A model generated the notes under the pieces. It searched no databases. It was not told where the DNA came from and saw only the letters and a list, made by a program, of their open reading frames with translations. A stretch of DNA of 64,000 bases from contig NZ_MUNW01000059.1 in assembly GCF_002002725.1 (NCBI RefSeq), positions 124,001 through 188,000 on the forward strand. Direction: 5' to 3'. A program made the translations under genes and the position numbers. The stretch's first letter is position 1; every line of letters begins with the position of its first letter. Origin of the DNA: Sinorhizobium sp. A49 (GTDB lineage Bacteria; Pseudomonadota; Alphaproteobacteria; Rhizobiales; Rhizobiaceae). Shown here one piece after another: positions 50,705 to 60,939 of the stretch.

Positions 50705-51910
50705 ATGACATCGACAGTGACCCGCCGGGCCCTCTGGGGCGCCGGCCTGAGCATCCTATTGTCTACCGCTGGCGCAGCCGCCGTTCTTCTCGGCCTGCCC
50801 CAGCACTTCGAAGCGGACGCCGCAACCGAAACGGCAGCGGCACCGCCGCCGGCCGTTCTGGTTTCGGTGGCCAAGGCCCAGTCGCGCCGCATCACCACCT
50901 GGGAAGATTTTTCCGGGCGGCTGGAGGCGATCGAGCGTGTCGAGATCCGTCCCCGGGTCGGCGGCGCCATTCTTGAAAGCCACTTCCGCGAAGGCGCCCT
51001 GGTGAAGAAAGGCGACCTGCTGCTCACCATCGATCCCGAGCCCTATGCGGCAGCCGTCGACCGGGCAGCCGCGCAGGTCTCGGCAGCCGAGGCGCGCGTC
51101 GCACTTGCCAAGACGGAGCTCGATCGGGGACGCAAGCTCGTCACCACCAGCGCGATCCCGCAGAGCGGCGTTGACCAGCGCCTCAGCGCCTTCGACGAAG
51201 CACAGGCAAGCGTGCGCTCCGCCAAGGCGGCGTTGCGCACGGCCGAGCTTGACCTTCAATACACCGAGGTCCGGGCCCCGATCTCCGGCCGTGTCGGCCG
51301 GCTGGAAGTGACCGCCGGCAATCTCGTGGCCGCCGGCTCCGCCTCGCCGGTGCTGACGACGCTGGTTTCGGTCGATCCCATCTATGCAAGCTTCAGTGCC
51401 AGCGAAGAGGTGGTGACCACCGCCCTCGCCCGGCTCCAGGCCTCCGCCGGCGGCAACGCCATCGAGCGCATCCCGGTGCAGATCGGCACCGCTGCCGACG
51501 AGGGCACGCCAATCTCAGGCCATATCCAGCTCATCAACAACGAGGTGGATGCGGCAACCGGCACGATCCGCGTTCGCGCCGCCCTTGAAAATGCCGATGG
51601 ACGGCTGATCCCGGGCCAGTTCGTGCGCATTCGCATCGGCGAACCGGAGCCCGAAGAAAAGCTTGTCATCAGCGATCGCGCCATCGGCTCCGACCAGGAC
51701 AAGAAGTTCGTCTTCGTCGTCGGATCTGACAACAAGGTCGAGTACCGCCAGGTCAAGCTCGGCCCGAATTCCGACGGACTGCGCATCGTCGAAAGTGGTC
51801 TGAAGACCGGCGAGAACATCGTCGTCAACGGCCTGCAGCGGGTGCGCCCGGGCGTGCTCGTGGCACCGCAGCAGGTGGAAGAGACGACGGCGTCGATCGC
51901 CGCCAAGTAG
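50705..51910 (+). CDS. RND efflux periplasmic adaptor (membrane fusion protein)
   Basis: A 401-residue adaptor of the AcrA/MexE type: an N-terminal membrane segment (about 10-32), a lipoyl half-motif VEIRPRVGGAILESHFREGALVKKGDLLLTIDPEPY (about 78-112, with the core GALVKKGDLLLTIDP), a helical hairpin (about 113-175), the second lipoyl half YTEVRAPISGRVGRLEVT and a beta-barrel and membrane-proximal domain. AAGGAGAG precedes the ATG. It precedes the pump by 140 bases and would link it to an outer-membrane channel. Confidence 0.95.
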   Translation: MTSTVTRRALWGAGLSILLSTAGAAAVLLGLPQHFEADAATETAAAPPPAVLVSVAKAQSRRITTWEDFSGRLEAIERVEIRPRVGGAILESHFREGALVKKGDLLLTIDPEPYAAAVDRAAAQVSAAEARVALAKTELDRGRKLVTTSAIPQSGVDQRLSAFDEAQASVRSAKAALRTAELDLQYTEVRAPISGRVGRLEVTAGNLVAAGSASPVLTTLVSVDPIYASFSASEEVVTTALARLQASAGGNAIERIPVQIGTAADEGTPISGHIQLINNEVDAATGTIRVRAALENADGRLIPGQFVRIRIGEPEPEEKLVISDRAIGSDQDKKFVFVVGSDNKVEYRQVKLGPNSDGLRIVESGLKTGENIVVNGLQRVRPGVLVAPQQVEETTASIAAK

Positions 51911-52050
51911 GACATGACGGCACCCGCTTCGGCACGCACCGAGGCGGGGATGGCCGCCCAGACATCACTTAGCAGATCCCGGCGCGTGGCAAGTGTTCTT
52001 GCCGCGGCTGCCGGAGGTTTGCCTGAACTCGTCCCAAGGGGGATACGTCA

Positions 52051-55000
52051 ATGAATTTCTCACGCTTCTTCGTCGACCGCCCGGTCTTCGCGGGCGTTCT
52101 TTCGGTCCTGATCTTCGTGGGCGGCCTGCTCGGCATGACCGGCCTGCCGATCTCCGAATATCCCGAAGTCGTGCCGCCGCAGATCGTCGTGCGGGCGCAG
52201 TATCCAGGCGCCAACCCGGCCGTTATCGCCGAAACCGTCGCAACGCCGCTCGAAGAACAGATCAACGGCGTCGAAGGAATGCTCTACATGCAGAGCCAGG
52301 CGACGGCCGACGGTCTGATGACCCTGACCGTCACCTTCGAACTCGGCACCGACCCGGACCAGGCCCAGCAGCTCATACAGAACCGGGTGTCGCAGGCCGA
52401 ACCGCGCCTGCCCGAGGAAGTGCGCCGTCTCGGCGTCACCACCGTCAAGAGCTCGCCGGACCTGACGCTCGTCGTGCACTTGCTCTCGCCCAACGGCCAG
52501 TACGACATCAACTACCTGCGCAATTACGGCGTGCTCAACGTCAAGGATCGCCTCGCCCGCATCGAAGGTGTCGGCCAGGTGCAGATCTTCGGTGGCGGCG
52601 ACTATTCGATGCGCATCTGGATCGACCCGCAGAAGGCTGCCGAGCGCGGTCTGGCGGCAAGCGATGTCGCCAATGCCATCCGCGCGCAGAACGTCCAGGC
52701 CGCAGCCGGCGTCATCGGCGCCTCGCCGTCCGTCCCGGGGCTCGACCTGCAGCTCTCCGTCAATGCGCAGGGCCGCCTGCAGACGCCTGAGGACTTTGCC
52801 GATATCGTCGTCAAGTCGGGCGCCGGTGGCGAGGTCACTCGTCTCGGCGACGTTGCACGTGTCGAAATGGGCGCTGCCGACTACTCGCTGCGCTCGCTGC
52901 TCGACAACAAGGCAGCCGTCGGCATGGGCGTCTTCCAGGCGCCGGGCTCGAACGCGATCCAGATCTCGGAAAACATCCACAAGGCCATGGCCGAGCTGAA
53001 GCTGACCATGCCCGAAGGCGTCGATTATGAGATCGTCTACGACACGACGCAGTTCGTGCGCGCCTCGATCGAATCGGTCATCCACACCCTGCTCGAAGCG
53101 ATCGCGCTTGTCGTCATCGTCGTCATCGTCTTCCTGCAGACCTGGCGCGCATCGATCATCCCGCTCGTTGCCGTTCCCGTCTCGATCGTCGGCACCTTTG
53201 CGGTGATGTATGTCTTCGGCTTCTCGATCAACGCGCTCAGCCTGTTCGGCCTGGTGCTGGCGATCGGCATCGTCGTCGACGACGCCATCGTCGTGGTCGA
53301 AAACGTCGAGCGCAACATCGAACAGGGTCTGTCACCTGTTCAGGCGACCTACCGCGCGATGCAGGAAGTTTCCGGACCGATCATCGCCATCGCGCTGGTG
53401 CTCGTTGCCGTGTTCGTGCCGCTCGCCTTCATCACCGGCCTGACCGGGCAGTTCTACCGCCAGTTCGCGCTGACCATCGCGATCTCGACGGTGATCTCCG
53501 CCATCAACTCGCTGACGCTCTCTCCGGCGCTCGCGGCCCTGCTCCTTCGCGATCACCACGCGCCGAAGGACTGGCTGACCCGCGCCATGGACAAGGTGTT
53601 CGGCTGGTTCTTCCGCGGCTTCAACCGCTTCTTCGGTCGGAGTTCCGAGGCCTATGGCCGCGGCGTCGGCCGCATCCTGACGCGCAAGTCGCTGATCATG
53701 GGCGTCTACGTCATCCTGCTCGGCGTCACGTTCGTGCTCTTCCGCGCTGTACCCGGCGGCTTCGTGCCGGCCCAGGACAAACAGTATCTGATCGGTTTTG
53801 CCCAGCTGCCTGATGCAGCGACGCTCGACCGCTCGGAAGACGTCATCCGCCGCATGAGCGATATCGCGCTCAAGCATCCCGGTGTCGAAAACGCCATTGC
53901 CTTCCCGGGCCTGTCGATCAACGGCTTCACCAACTCGTCGAACTCCGGCATCGTCTTCGTGGCGCTGAAGCCGTTCGAGGAGCGCACGACACCCGAGCTT
54001 TCGGGCGGGGCAATCGCCATGCAGCTGAACCAGGAATATGGCGCGATCCAGGATGCCTTCATCGCCATGTTCCCGCCGCCGCCCGTCCAGGGTCTCGGCA
54101 CCACCGGCGGCTTCAAGCTGCAGATCGAGGACAAGAACGGCCTCGGTTACCAGGCGCTCGACGAGGCCACCAAGGCGTTCCTTGCCAAGGCCTACCAGAC
54201 GCCGGAACTGGCCGGCATCTACTCGAGCTTCCAGATCAACGTGCCGCAGCTCTATGCCGATCTCGATCGCGTCAAGGCGCGTCAGCTCGGCGTCGAGGTG
54301 ACCGACGTCTTCGAAACCCTGCAGATCTATCTGGGCTCGCTCTACGTCAACGACTTCAATGCGTTTGGCCGCACCTACAGCGTGCGCGTCCAGGCCGATG
54401 CCAACTACCGCAGCCATGCTGACGACATCGGCAAGTTGAAGGTGCGGTCGAAATCGGGTGAGATGATCCCGTTGTCGGCGCTGTTGAAGGTCGAGCAGAC
54501 GGTCGGCGCCGAGCGCGCGATCCGTTACAACGGCTTCCTGTCGGCTGACATCAATGGCGGTCCGGCTCCGGGCTTCTCCTCGGGCCAGGCCCAGGCGGCA
54601 ATCGAGAAGATCGCAGCCGAAACGCTGCCCCCGGGCATCGCGTTTGAATGGACCGATCTGACCTACCAGCAGATCCTTGCCGGCAATTCGGGCATGCTCG
54701 TCTTCCCGCTGGCGCTGCTTTTGGTCTACCTCGTCCTCGCCGCCCAGTATGAGAGCCTGACCCTGCCGATCGCGATCATCCTGATCGTGCCGATGGGCAT
54801 CATGGCCGCCCTTGCCGGCGTCTGGTTGACGGGAGGCGACAACAACGTCTTCACCCAGATCGGCCTGATCGTGCTTGTCGGGCTATCGGCCAAGAACGCG
54901 ATCCTGATCGTCGAGTTCGCCCGCGAACTGGAACTGTCCGGCAGCACCGCCGTTCAGGCGGCGATCGAGGCGAGCCGGCTGCGTCTACGCCCGATCCTCA

Positions 55001-55236
55001 TGACGTCGATGGCCTTCATCATGGGTGTCGTGCCCCTGGTGATCTCCACCGGCGCCGGCGCCGAAATGCGCTCGGCCATGGGGGTCGCGGTCTTTGCCGG
55101 CATGATCGGCGTCACCGCCTTCGGCATCTTCATGACGCCGGTGTTCTATGTGCTGATCCGCAAGCTTTCGGGCGAGCGGCCTTTGAAGCACGCCGGCGCG
55201 CATATCGAAGCGCCTCATCTCGCACCCGGGGAATGA
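52051..55236 (+). CDS. RND multidrug efflux permease (HAE1 family)
   Basis: A 1061-residue trimeric proton-driven pump of the AcrB/MexF type with twelve membrane helices and two periplasmic loops. Proton-relay residues are visible as the Asp-Asp pair in LAIGIVVDDAIVVVENVE (helix 4) and Lys in GLSAKNAILIVEFARE (helix 10). It should expel lipophilic drugs or plant-derived compounds. No outer-membrane channel gene follows; an unlinked TolC-like protein is presumably shared. Regulation by the upstream LysR protein is likely. Confidence 0.97.
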   Translation: MNFSRFFVDRPVFAGVLSVLIFVGGLLGMTGLPISEYPEVVPPQIVVRAQYPGANPAVIAETVATPLEEQINGVEGMLYMQSQATADGLMTLTVTFELGTDPDQAQQLIQNRVSQAEPRLPEEVRRLGVTTVKSSPDLTLVVHLLSPNGQYDINYLRNYGVLNVKDRLARIEGVGQVQIFGGGDYSMRIWIDPQKAAERGLAASDVANAIRAQNVQAAAGVIGASPSVPGLDLQLSVNAQGRLQTPEDFADIVVKSGAGGEVTRLGDVARVEMGAADYSLRSLLDNKAAVGMGVFQAPGSNAIQISENIHKAMAELKLTMPEGVDYEIVYDTTQFVRASIESVIHTLLEAIALVVIVVIVFLQTWRASIIPLVAVPVSIVGTFAVMYVFGFSINALSLFGLVLAIGIVVDDAIVVVENVERNIEQGLSPVQATYRAMQEVSGPIIAIALVLVAVFVPLAFITGLTGQFYRQFALTIAISTVISAINSLTLSPALAALLLRDHHAPKDWLTRAMDKVFGWFFRGFNRFFGRSSEAYGRGVGRILTRKSLIMGVYVILLGVTFVLFRAVPGGFVPAQDKQYLIGFAQLPDAATLDRSEDVIRRMSDIALKHPGVENAIAFPGLSINGFTNSSNSGIVFVALKPFEERTTPELSGGAIAMQLNQEYGAIQDAFIAMFPPPPVQGLGTTGGFKLQIEDKNGLGYQALDEATKAFLAKAYQTPELAGIYSSFQINVPQLYADLDRVKARQLGVEVTDVFETLQIYLGSLYVNDFNAFGRTYSVRVQADANYRSHADDIGKLKVRSKSGEMIPLSALLKVEQTVGAERAIRYNGFLSADINGGPAPGFSSGQAQAAIEKIAAETLPPGIAFEWTDLTYQQILAGNSGMLVFPLALLLVYLVLAAQYESLTLPIAIILIVPMGIMAALAGVWLTGGDNNVFTQIGLIVLVGLSAKNAILIVEFARELELSGSTAVQAAIEASRLRLRPILMTSMAFIMGVVPLVISTGAGAEMRSAMGVAVFAGMIGVTAFGIFMTPVFYVLIRKLSGERPLKHAGAHIEAPHLAPGE

Positions 55237-55261
55237 GACCATTCCACCTCGCACGGTTCAC

Positions 55262-55286
55262 GCGGGCCGGCCCCATCCCGGCCCGC
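55262..55286 (+). terminator. hairpin after the RND operon
   Basis: GCGGGCCGG / CCGGCCCGC forms a perfect 9-bp stem with a seven-base loop, 25 bases after the stop. No T-run follows. Confidence 0.65.
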
Positions 55287-55419
55287 TGAGCTGCGGCGTT
55301 GCACCTCCGCCCCCGGTGCAGCGCCGCATTGCATCCTGCGTGACAGCCGCACAACGATCGGATAAACCAGCAGCCTCAATCCCATTGGCCCCAGCGCCAC
55401 GCAGACGGCATATCGCTAC

Positions 55420-56613
55420 ATGACCTCGACAGATCCGATCGCCAATCTCGCCACCCTCATCCGTTGCCCCTCCGTTACCCCTGCCGAAGGCGGCGCGCTC
55501 TCAGCGCTCGGAGCCATGCTGAAGCCGCTCGGCTTTGCCGTCGACCGGGTCATGGCAAAGGAAGCGGGCACGCCCGATATCGAGAACCTCTATGCCCGGC
55601 TCGGCAATGATGGGCCGCATCTGATGTTTGCCGGCCATACCGATGTCGTTCCGGTCGGCGACGAAAGTGCGTGGACCCACGGTCCGTTCTCAGCCGATAT
55701 CGCCGGCGGCGAGATGTATGGCCGCGGCGCGGTCGACATGAAGGGCGGCATCGCCTGCTTCGTCGCAGCCGTCGCCCGCCACATCGAAAAGCACGGGCTC
55801 CCGAAGGGTTCTGTCTCCTTCCTCATCACCGGCGACGAGGAAGGCCCCGCCATCAACGGCACCACGAAGCTTCTCGACTGGGCGGCCGCCAGGGGCGAAC
55901 ACTGGGATGCCTGCCTCGTCGGCGAGCCGACGAACCCGGACCGGCTCGGCGACATGATCAAGATCGGTCGCCGTGGTTCGCTTTCGGGCCGGATCACCGT
56001 CCACGGCGTCCAGGGCCATGCGGCCTATCCGCATCTGGCCGACAGCCCGGTGCGCGGCATCCTGCAACTGACCCAGGCGCTGATGGATCCGCCCTTCGAC
56101 AACGGCACAGAAAACTTCCAGCCGTCGAACCTGGAAGTGACGACGATCGACGTCGGCAACGGCGCCGTCAACGTCATTCCGGCAAAGGCGAGTGCGGCCT
56201 TCAACATCCGCTTCAACGACAGCTGGACTGCCGAAAGCCTGATGGCGGAGATCATCGCCCGGCTCGATCGCGCCGCAGCAGACGGCGCGCTGCGGCCGGG
56301 GCGTGAGCCGGTCCGATACGAGATCATCTGGAACGAGCGCCCAAGCCACGTCTTCCTGACGCGCAACAATGCGCTGATCTCATCGCTCTCTGGCGCTATC
56401 GAAACGGTCACCGGCCAGCAGCCAAAACTTTCGACCACCGGCGGCACCTCGGACGCGCGGTTCATCAAGGACCATTGCCCTGTCGTCGAATTCGGGCTTG
56501 TCGGCCAGACCATGCACATGGTCGACGAGCGTGTCGCCGTCGCCGATCTCGAGACGCTGACGCAAATCTACGAAACCTTCATCTTCAGCTGGTTCGGCCA
56601 TGCCGCTGCTTGA
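55420..56613 (+). CDS. dapE: succinyl-diaminopimelate desuccinylase
   Basis: A 397-residue di-zinc M20-family enzyme that removes the succinyl group added by DapD, giving LL-diaminopimelate for lysine and peptidoglycan. Metal motifs are [27 protein letters not shown] (catalytic Glu pair) and the late [13 protein letters not shown]. The ATG at 55420 has no clear ribosome site, but no better start exists close by. It overlaps the following membrane-protein gene by 14 bases. Confidence 0.96.
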   Translation: MTSTDPIANLATLIRCPSVTPAEGGALSALGAMLKPLGFAVDRVMAKEAGTPDIENLYARLGNDGPHLMFAGHTDVVPVGDESAWTHGPFSADIAGGEMYGRGAVDMKGGIACFVAAVARHIEKHGLPKGSVSFLITGDEEGPAINGTTKLLDWAAARGEHWDACLVGEPTNPDRLGDMIKIGRRGSLSGRITVHGVQGHAAYPHLADSPVRGILQLTQALMDPPFDNGTENFQPSNLEVTTIDVGNGAVNVIPAKASAAFNIRFNDSWTAESLMAEIIARLDRAAADGALRPGREPVRYEIIWNERPSHVFLTRNNALISSLSGAIETVTGQQPKLSTTGGTSDARFIKDHCPVVEFGLVGQTMHMVDERVAVADLETLTQIYETFIFSWFGHAAA

Positions 56614-57196
56614 GGAGGTCCTTTCCTACATCAAGGGCCTATGGCTGCTGATCCAGGGTAATGGCGAAGGCTTTCGTTGGCTCGATTTCAGCGAGAGCGG
56701 ATTGTGGCGCTCGTTTGCGGCGATGCTCTGGTGCCTGCCGGCGATTGCCGTCACCTGGGCGTCCTGGCGGCTCTACTATCTCTCGGCGATGCCATCGGGA
56801 ACCACGGTCGGCTTCGGCTTCATCTTCAAGCTGCTGGTCGTCGACCTCGTCAGCTGGCTGCTGCCGCTGGTGCTGATCTTCCTCCTGGCGCGCCCGCTCG
56901 GCTTTGCCGCCGCCGTGGTGCCGATCATCGTCACCACCAACTGGCTGTCTGTACCGCTGTCCTATGCGATGGCCGTGCCGGCCGCGATCCGCCTCGTCAT
57001 TCCCGGCAGCGAGGGGCTGACCAGCCTGATCTGGCTGGTGCTGCTCTTCGTCAGCATCGGTGTGCTCTTCCGGCTGCTGCGCATCATCACCGGAAACCAG
57101 ACCCTGCTGGCCACGGCGCTGACGGCACTCTTCCTGCTTCCATCGATGATGATGGGTGAATTGCTGCAGCGGTTTTTCGGCCTGATCCCGGCCTGA
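56600..57196 (+). CDS. conserved membrane protein of unknown function, coupled to dapE
   Basis: A 198-residue protein with five to six hydrophobic segments (about 40-60, 75-100, 100-130, 140-160 and 165-190) and no known enzymatic motif. It overlaps the dapE end by 14 bases, so it is translationally coupled. I recall similar genes after dapE in rhizobia but no assigned role. It precedes a bidirectional hairpin shared with truA. Confidence 0.78.
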   Translation: MPLLEEVLSYIKGLWLLIQGNGEGFRWLDFSESGLWRSFAAMLWCLPAIAVTWASWRLYYLSAMPSGTTVGFGFIFKLLVVDLVSWLLPLVLIFLLARPLGFAAAVVPIIVTTNWLSVPLSYAMAVPAAIRLVIPGSEGLTSLIWLVLLFVSIGVLFRLLRIITGNQTLLATALTALFLLPSMMMGELLQRFFGLIPA

Positions 57197-57199
57197 CAG

Positions 57200-57226
57200 A
57201 CGTCACGCGCCCTCGGCGCGCGACGT
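57200..57226. terminator. hairpin between the dapE-linked membrane gene and truA
   Basis: ACGTC-ACGCGCC and GGCGCGC-GACGT pair across CTC to give a stem of about 11 bp between the two converging stops. Confidence 0.65.
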
Positions 57227-57234
57227 TGCCTTCC

Positions 57235-57978
57235 TCAATAATCGACCTGCATGAAATAGAGCCCGTCGGGCGGCGCCACCGGGCCGCAGGCCTTGCGGTC
57301 GCGCGCTTCGAGCGCCGCCTGCAGGTCGTCCGGCGTCCACTTGCCCTCGCCCACCAGCTTCAGCGAGCCGGCAAACGAGCGGATCTGATTGTGCAGGAAA
57401 CTCTGGGCTGTCGCGCGAATTTCGATCAGATCGCCCGTGCGGGTGACATCGAGCCGGTCGAGCGTGCGCATCGGGCTCGTCGCCTGGCAATGGACGGAGC
57501 GGAAGGTGGTGAAGTCGTGATGGCCGATGAGCCGCTGCGCGCCTTCATGCATCGCCGCGTGATCGAGCGGCTTCGTCACCCACCAGGCGCGTTTCGCCTC
57601 GAGCGCCAGCCGCGACGGCCGGCAGATGATGCGATAGAGATAGTGGCGGCGCAGCGCCGAGAACCGCGCGTCGAATTTGTCTGTGACTTCCTGCGCGCCG
57701 AGGATCGAGACGCCTTCGCGGGCCACGGCCAGATGGGCATTCAGCGCATTGCGCAGCGTGTGGGGCTTCCACTGGCGCGTGAGGTCCACATGGGCCACCT
57801 GCCCGACCGCATGCACCCCGGAATCGGTGCGCCCGGCTCCACGGACCGAGACGGTTTCACCGGTCAGAGACAGGATCGCCTTTTCGATCGCGCCCTGGAC
57901 GGAGGCGCCGTTGTCCTGCCGCTGCCAGCCGACATAATCAGAGCCGTCATATTCGACGGTCAATCGAAAGCGCGGCAT
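57235..57978 (-). CDS. truA: tRNA pseudouridine(38-40) synthase
   Basis: A 247-residue enzyme that isomerises uridines 38-40 in the tRNA anticodon arm. Catalytic Asp52 is in GRTDSGVHA, and [16 protein letters not shown]-type N-terminus ([16 protein letters not shown]) and LRRHYLYRI match the family. Its ATG at 57978 overlaps the fmt stop by one base, making an fmt-truA unit. Confidence 0.96.
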   Translation of the reverse strand: MPRFRLTVEYDGSDYVGWQRQDNGASVQGAIEKAILSLTGETVSVRGAGRTDSGVHAVGQVAHVDLTRQWKPHTLRNALNAHLAVAREGVSILGAQEVTDKFDARFSALRRHYLYRIICRPSRLALEAKRAWWVTKPLDHAAMHEGAQRLIGHHDFTTFRSVHCQATSPMRTLDRLDVTRTGDLIEIRATAQSFLHNQIRSFAGSLKLVGEGKWTPDDLQAALEARDRKACGPVAPPDGLYFMQVDY

Positions 57979-58913
57979 CAGCCGATCCTCATGCCGGCGG
58001 CAACCGGCGTACCGCGCAGGAAATCGGCAAGGGCGAGCGCCTTGCCGCCAGCCCGCTGCAGCCGCGTCGGCCGGACGGCGCCTTCGCCGCAGGCAATGGT
58101 CAATATATCGTCGAGCACGGTTCCGGCAGAGCCTTCCGCCGCCACGCGCTCGGAATTCAGAACCTTGATGCGCTCGGGCTTGCCGGCGATCTCGAGTTCG
58201 AACCAGGCGCCCGGAAATGGCGACAGACCGCGAATGTGGTCGTGCACCTCGCGCGCGGTCTTGGCGAAATCGATGCGGGTCTCGGCCTTGTTGATCTTGG
58301 CGGCGTAGACGACGCCCTCCTCGGCTTGCTCGGTCAGCGGCAGATCATCGGCTTCGAGCTTGCCGATCGCTTCCTTCATCAGCGTCGCGCCGACCTGCAT
58401 CAGCTTGTCGTGCAGGTCGCCTGATGTCATCGTCTCGCCGATCTGCACCGCCTTGGTGAGCGCGACCGGGCCGGTATCCAGCCCCTTGTCCATCTTCATC
58501 ACCATCATGCCGGTCTCATGATCGCCGGCCATGATGGCGCGCTGGATCGGCGCCGCACCACGCCAGCGCGGCAACAGCGAGGCGTGGCCATTGTAGCAGC
58601 CGAGCCGCGTTCCGGTCAGGATCGCTTCCGGCAGCAACAGGCCGTAAGCGACGACGACGGCGACATCCGCGTCGAATTCGCGGAAGGTCTGGCGGTCGGC
58701 TTCGTCCTTGAAATTGACGGGGGTGAGAACGGGAATGCCGAGCAGCTCGGCTGCCTGGTGTACGGGCGACTTCTGCAGATCGAGGCCGCGGCGGCCGCCG
58801 GGCCTGGGCGGCTGGGTATAGACGGCAACGATCTGGTGACCGGCCCCGGCAAGGGCTGCCAGCGTCGGCACGGAAAACTCCGGCGTTCCCATGAAGATGA
58901 TGCGAAGCGACAA
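57978..58913 (-). CDS. fmt: methionyl-tRNA formyltransferase
   Basis: A 311-residue enzyme that formylates initiator Met-tRNA. The formyl-transfer site is Asn108, His110 and Asp146 in [18 protein letters not shown] and [12 protein letters not shown], with the tRNA-binding C-terminal OB fold after about 210. It lies 106 bases after def, the deformylase that acts at the other end of the same cycle, and overlaps truA. Confidence 0.97.
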   Translation of the reverse strand: MSLRIIFMGTPEFSVPTLAALAGAGHQIVAVYTQPPRPGGRRGLDLQKSPVHQAAELLGIPVLTPVNFKDEADRQTFREFDADVAVVVAYGLLLPEAILTGTRLGCYNGHASLLPRWRGAAPIQRAIMAGDHETGMMVMKMDKGLDTGPVALTKAVQIGETMTSGDLHDKLMQVGATLMKEAIGKLEADDLPLTEQAEEGVVYAAKINKAETRIDFAKTAREVHDHIRGLSPFPGAWFELEIAGKPERIKVLNSERVAAEGSAGTVLDDILTIACGEGAVRPTRLQRAGGKALALADFLRGTPVAAGMRIG

Positions 58914-58984
58914 GGCGGATACTCCGACCGTTTGAAATCAGGCCCCTTCAAACGGGTTTACGCGCCTCAAATCAAGCCCTTCTA

Positions 58985-59010
58985 CGACAAAGCGCCCCTG
59001 CGGGCGCTTT
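58985..59010 (-). terminator. hairpin between def and fmt
   Basis: AAAGCGCCC / GGGCGCTTT with a CTGC-type loop lies 10 bases after the def stop on the minus strand, followed by TTTGT. It may partly end def transcription. Confidence 0.6.
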
Positions 59011-59019
59011 CTTCGGGGA

Positions 59020-59544
59020 TCAGATTGCCTTGGCGCCGCGGGTCTTGGCGGCCTTGGTGAACCTGCGGATCACCATGTCGCGCTTGAGCTTGGAGATGTA
59101 GTCGATGAACAGGACGCCGTTCAGGTGATCGATCTCGTGCTGCAGGCAGGTCGCAAGCAGGCCGTCGGCCTTGACGATCTGCTCCTTGCCGTCGCGGTCG
59201 AGGTGCTTGATGGTAACCACAGCCGGACGTTCCACTTCGGCATAATAATCCGGAATGGACAGGCAGCCTTCCTCATAGACCGAGAAGTCGTCTGACGAAG
59301 CGACGATTTCGGGATTGATGAAGACGTGCGGGGTCTTCTCGTCCCCTTCCTTGGAGACGTCGAGCACCAGCATGCGCTTCGCCACGCCGATCTGGATGGC
59401 GGCGAGCCCGATACCGGGAGCATCATACATGGTCTCGAGCATGTCGTCCGCCAGGCGACGAATGTCGGCGTCGATGGTTTCGATCGGGGTCGAGACCTGA
59501 CGCAGGACAGGATCGGGGAGGATGATGAGTGGCTTGATCGTCAT
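59020..59544 (-). CDS. def: peptide deformylase
   Basis: A 174-residue metal enzyme removing the N-terminal formyl group. All three motifs are present: GIGLAAIQ at 44-51, EGCLS at 92-96 (metal Cys94) and HEIDH at 136-140. ATG at 59544 matches the usual N-terminus ([15 protein letters not shown]); the twelve codons upstream lack a ribosome site. It is the first of def-fmt-truA and divergent from rmuC. Confidence 0.97.
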   Translation of the reverse strand: MTIKPLIILPDPVLRQVSTPIETIDADIRRLADDMLETMYDAPGIGLAAIQIGVAKRMLVLDVSKEGDEKTPHVFINPEIVASSDDFSVYEEGCLSIPDYYAEVERPAVVTIKHLDRDGKEQIVKADGLLATCLQHEIDHLNGVLFIDYISKLKRDMVIRRFTKAAKTRGAKAI

Positions 59545-59696
59545 ATCGCTCCCATAACCGATCTTTCCGTCCGGGTGCAAGAAAATTGGCGCACACTCTT
59601 CCAGCTCAGCGCCAATGCACCGATCTCGTTAACCGCCCGGCGCAAATGTTCTTGTTTTGATCTGGCCTTCAAAAGAGAATCTGCTAGGCTTGCCGC

Positions 59697-60887
59697 ATGG
59701 AACCTGCGCCCATTTCGTTCGATCAGCCCGTTTTTCTCATCGGCACAACACCCGTGACTGTCGCTCATCTCTGCATGATCTTGGCGGCGCTGGCGGTCGG
59801 TTTCATGCTGATGTCCGTTCCGCGAAGGCGGCGGGCCGGCGACGATGAGCGCCATGAACAGATGGCCATGCTTCTGGCCGCGCAAACGGAAATGCAGGGT
59901 CGCATCGCGGCAATGGCCGACGTGTTCGGCACCCGCCAGGCGGAGTTGAACCAGACGCTGAGCCAGCGGATCGACGGCATGACGCACCGGATCGGCGCCT
60001 CGATCAGCGAACAGACCAAGGCGACGCATGAAAACCTGCGGCGATTGCAGGAACGCCTGGCGGTGATCGACACCGCCCAGAACAACATCCAGTCGCTGGC
60101 AAAGGACATGGCTGGGCTGCAGGCCATCCTTTCGAACAAGCAGACGCGCGGCGCCTTCGGCCAGTCGCGCATGGAAACGATCGTCGCCGACGGCCTGCCG
60201 ATGGGCGCCTTTGCCTTCCAGACGACGCTTTCCAACGGCGCCCGGCCGGACTGCACCATTAGCATGCCCAACGACCAGCCGCCGCTGGTGATCGACGCAA
60301 AATTTCCGCTCGAAGCCTGGAACGGCATGCGCGACGCGACAACGCCGGAACGCCGGCAACAGATGGTCCAGCTCTTCCGCCGCGACATGGAGGTGCATGT
60401 CCGCGATATCGCCAGCAAATACCTGATCCCTGGCGAGACGCAGGAGACGGCCTTTCTCTTCGTCCCCTCCGAATCGATCTTCGCGGAGATCCACGAGCAT
60501 TTCGAAGCGATCGTCCAGAAAGCGCATCGCCAAAGGATCGTCATCGTCTCGCCGTCGCTGCTGCTGCTATCGATCCAGGTGATCCAGTCGATCCTCCGGG
60601 ACGCCCGGATGCGCGAGCAGGCCCACCTCATCCAGGGCGAAGTGGGGCGGCTGATGGAGGACCTGACGCGCCTCGATGAACGGGTGCGCAAATTGCAGGG
60701 CCACTTCGCCATGAGCCAGAAGGATGTAGAGGAAATCCTCATCTCCTCGGGCAAGCTTTCCCGCCGCGGCGCCAAGATCGAAGCGCTGGAACTCGAGGCG
60801 GAAGGTGTGGCGCGGCCGGAAGAACCGCGCCCTGCTGCCGACAATCGCGTCGGGCAATTGCGCCTCAGGGTGGTTGACGAGGACTGA
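59697..60887 (+). CDS. rmuC: DNA recombination protein RmuC
   Basis: A 396-residue RmuC-family protein: a membrane anchor (about 21-41), a long coiled coil (about 48-150) and a restriction-endonuclease-like domain with DAKFPLEAW and ETAFLFVPSESIFAEI (about 200-330). In E. coli it limits recombination at inverted repeats and inversions; the biochemistry is still unclear. It is divergent from def and followed by rbsK after 52 bases. Confidence 0.94.
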   Translation: MEPAPISFDQPVFLIGTTPVTVAHLCMILAALAVGFMLMSVPRRRRAGDDERHEQMAMLLAAQTEMQGRIAAMADVFGTRQAELNQTLSQRIDGMTHRIGASISEQTKATHENLRRLQERLAVIDTAQNNIQSLAKDMAGLQAILSNKQTRGAFGQSRMETIVADGLPMGAFAFQTTLSNGARPDCTISMPNDQPPLVIDAKFPLEAWNGMRDATTPERRQQMVQLFRRDMEVHVRDIASKYLIPGETQETAFLFVPSESIFAEIHEHFEAIVQKAHRQRIVIVSPSLLLLSIQVIQSILRDARMREQAHLIQGEVGRLMEDLTRLDERVRKLQGHFAMSQKDVEEILISSGKLSRRGAKIEALELEAEGVARPEEPRPAADNRVGQLRLRVVDED

Positions 60888-60939
60888 CCGTCTCGGGCAC
60901 TCTCCGGCCAAAATCAGCAAATCGACGGGACATCCTCAC

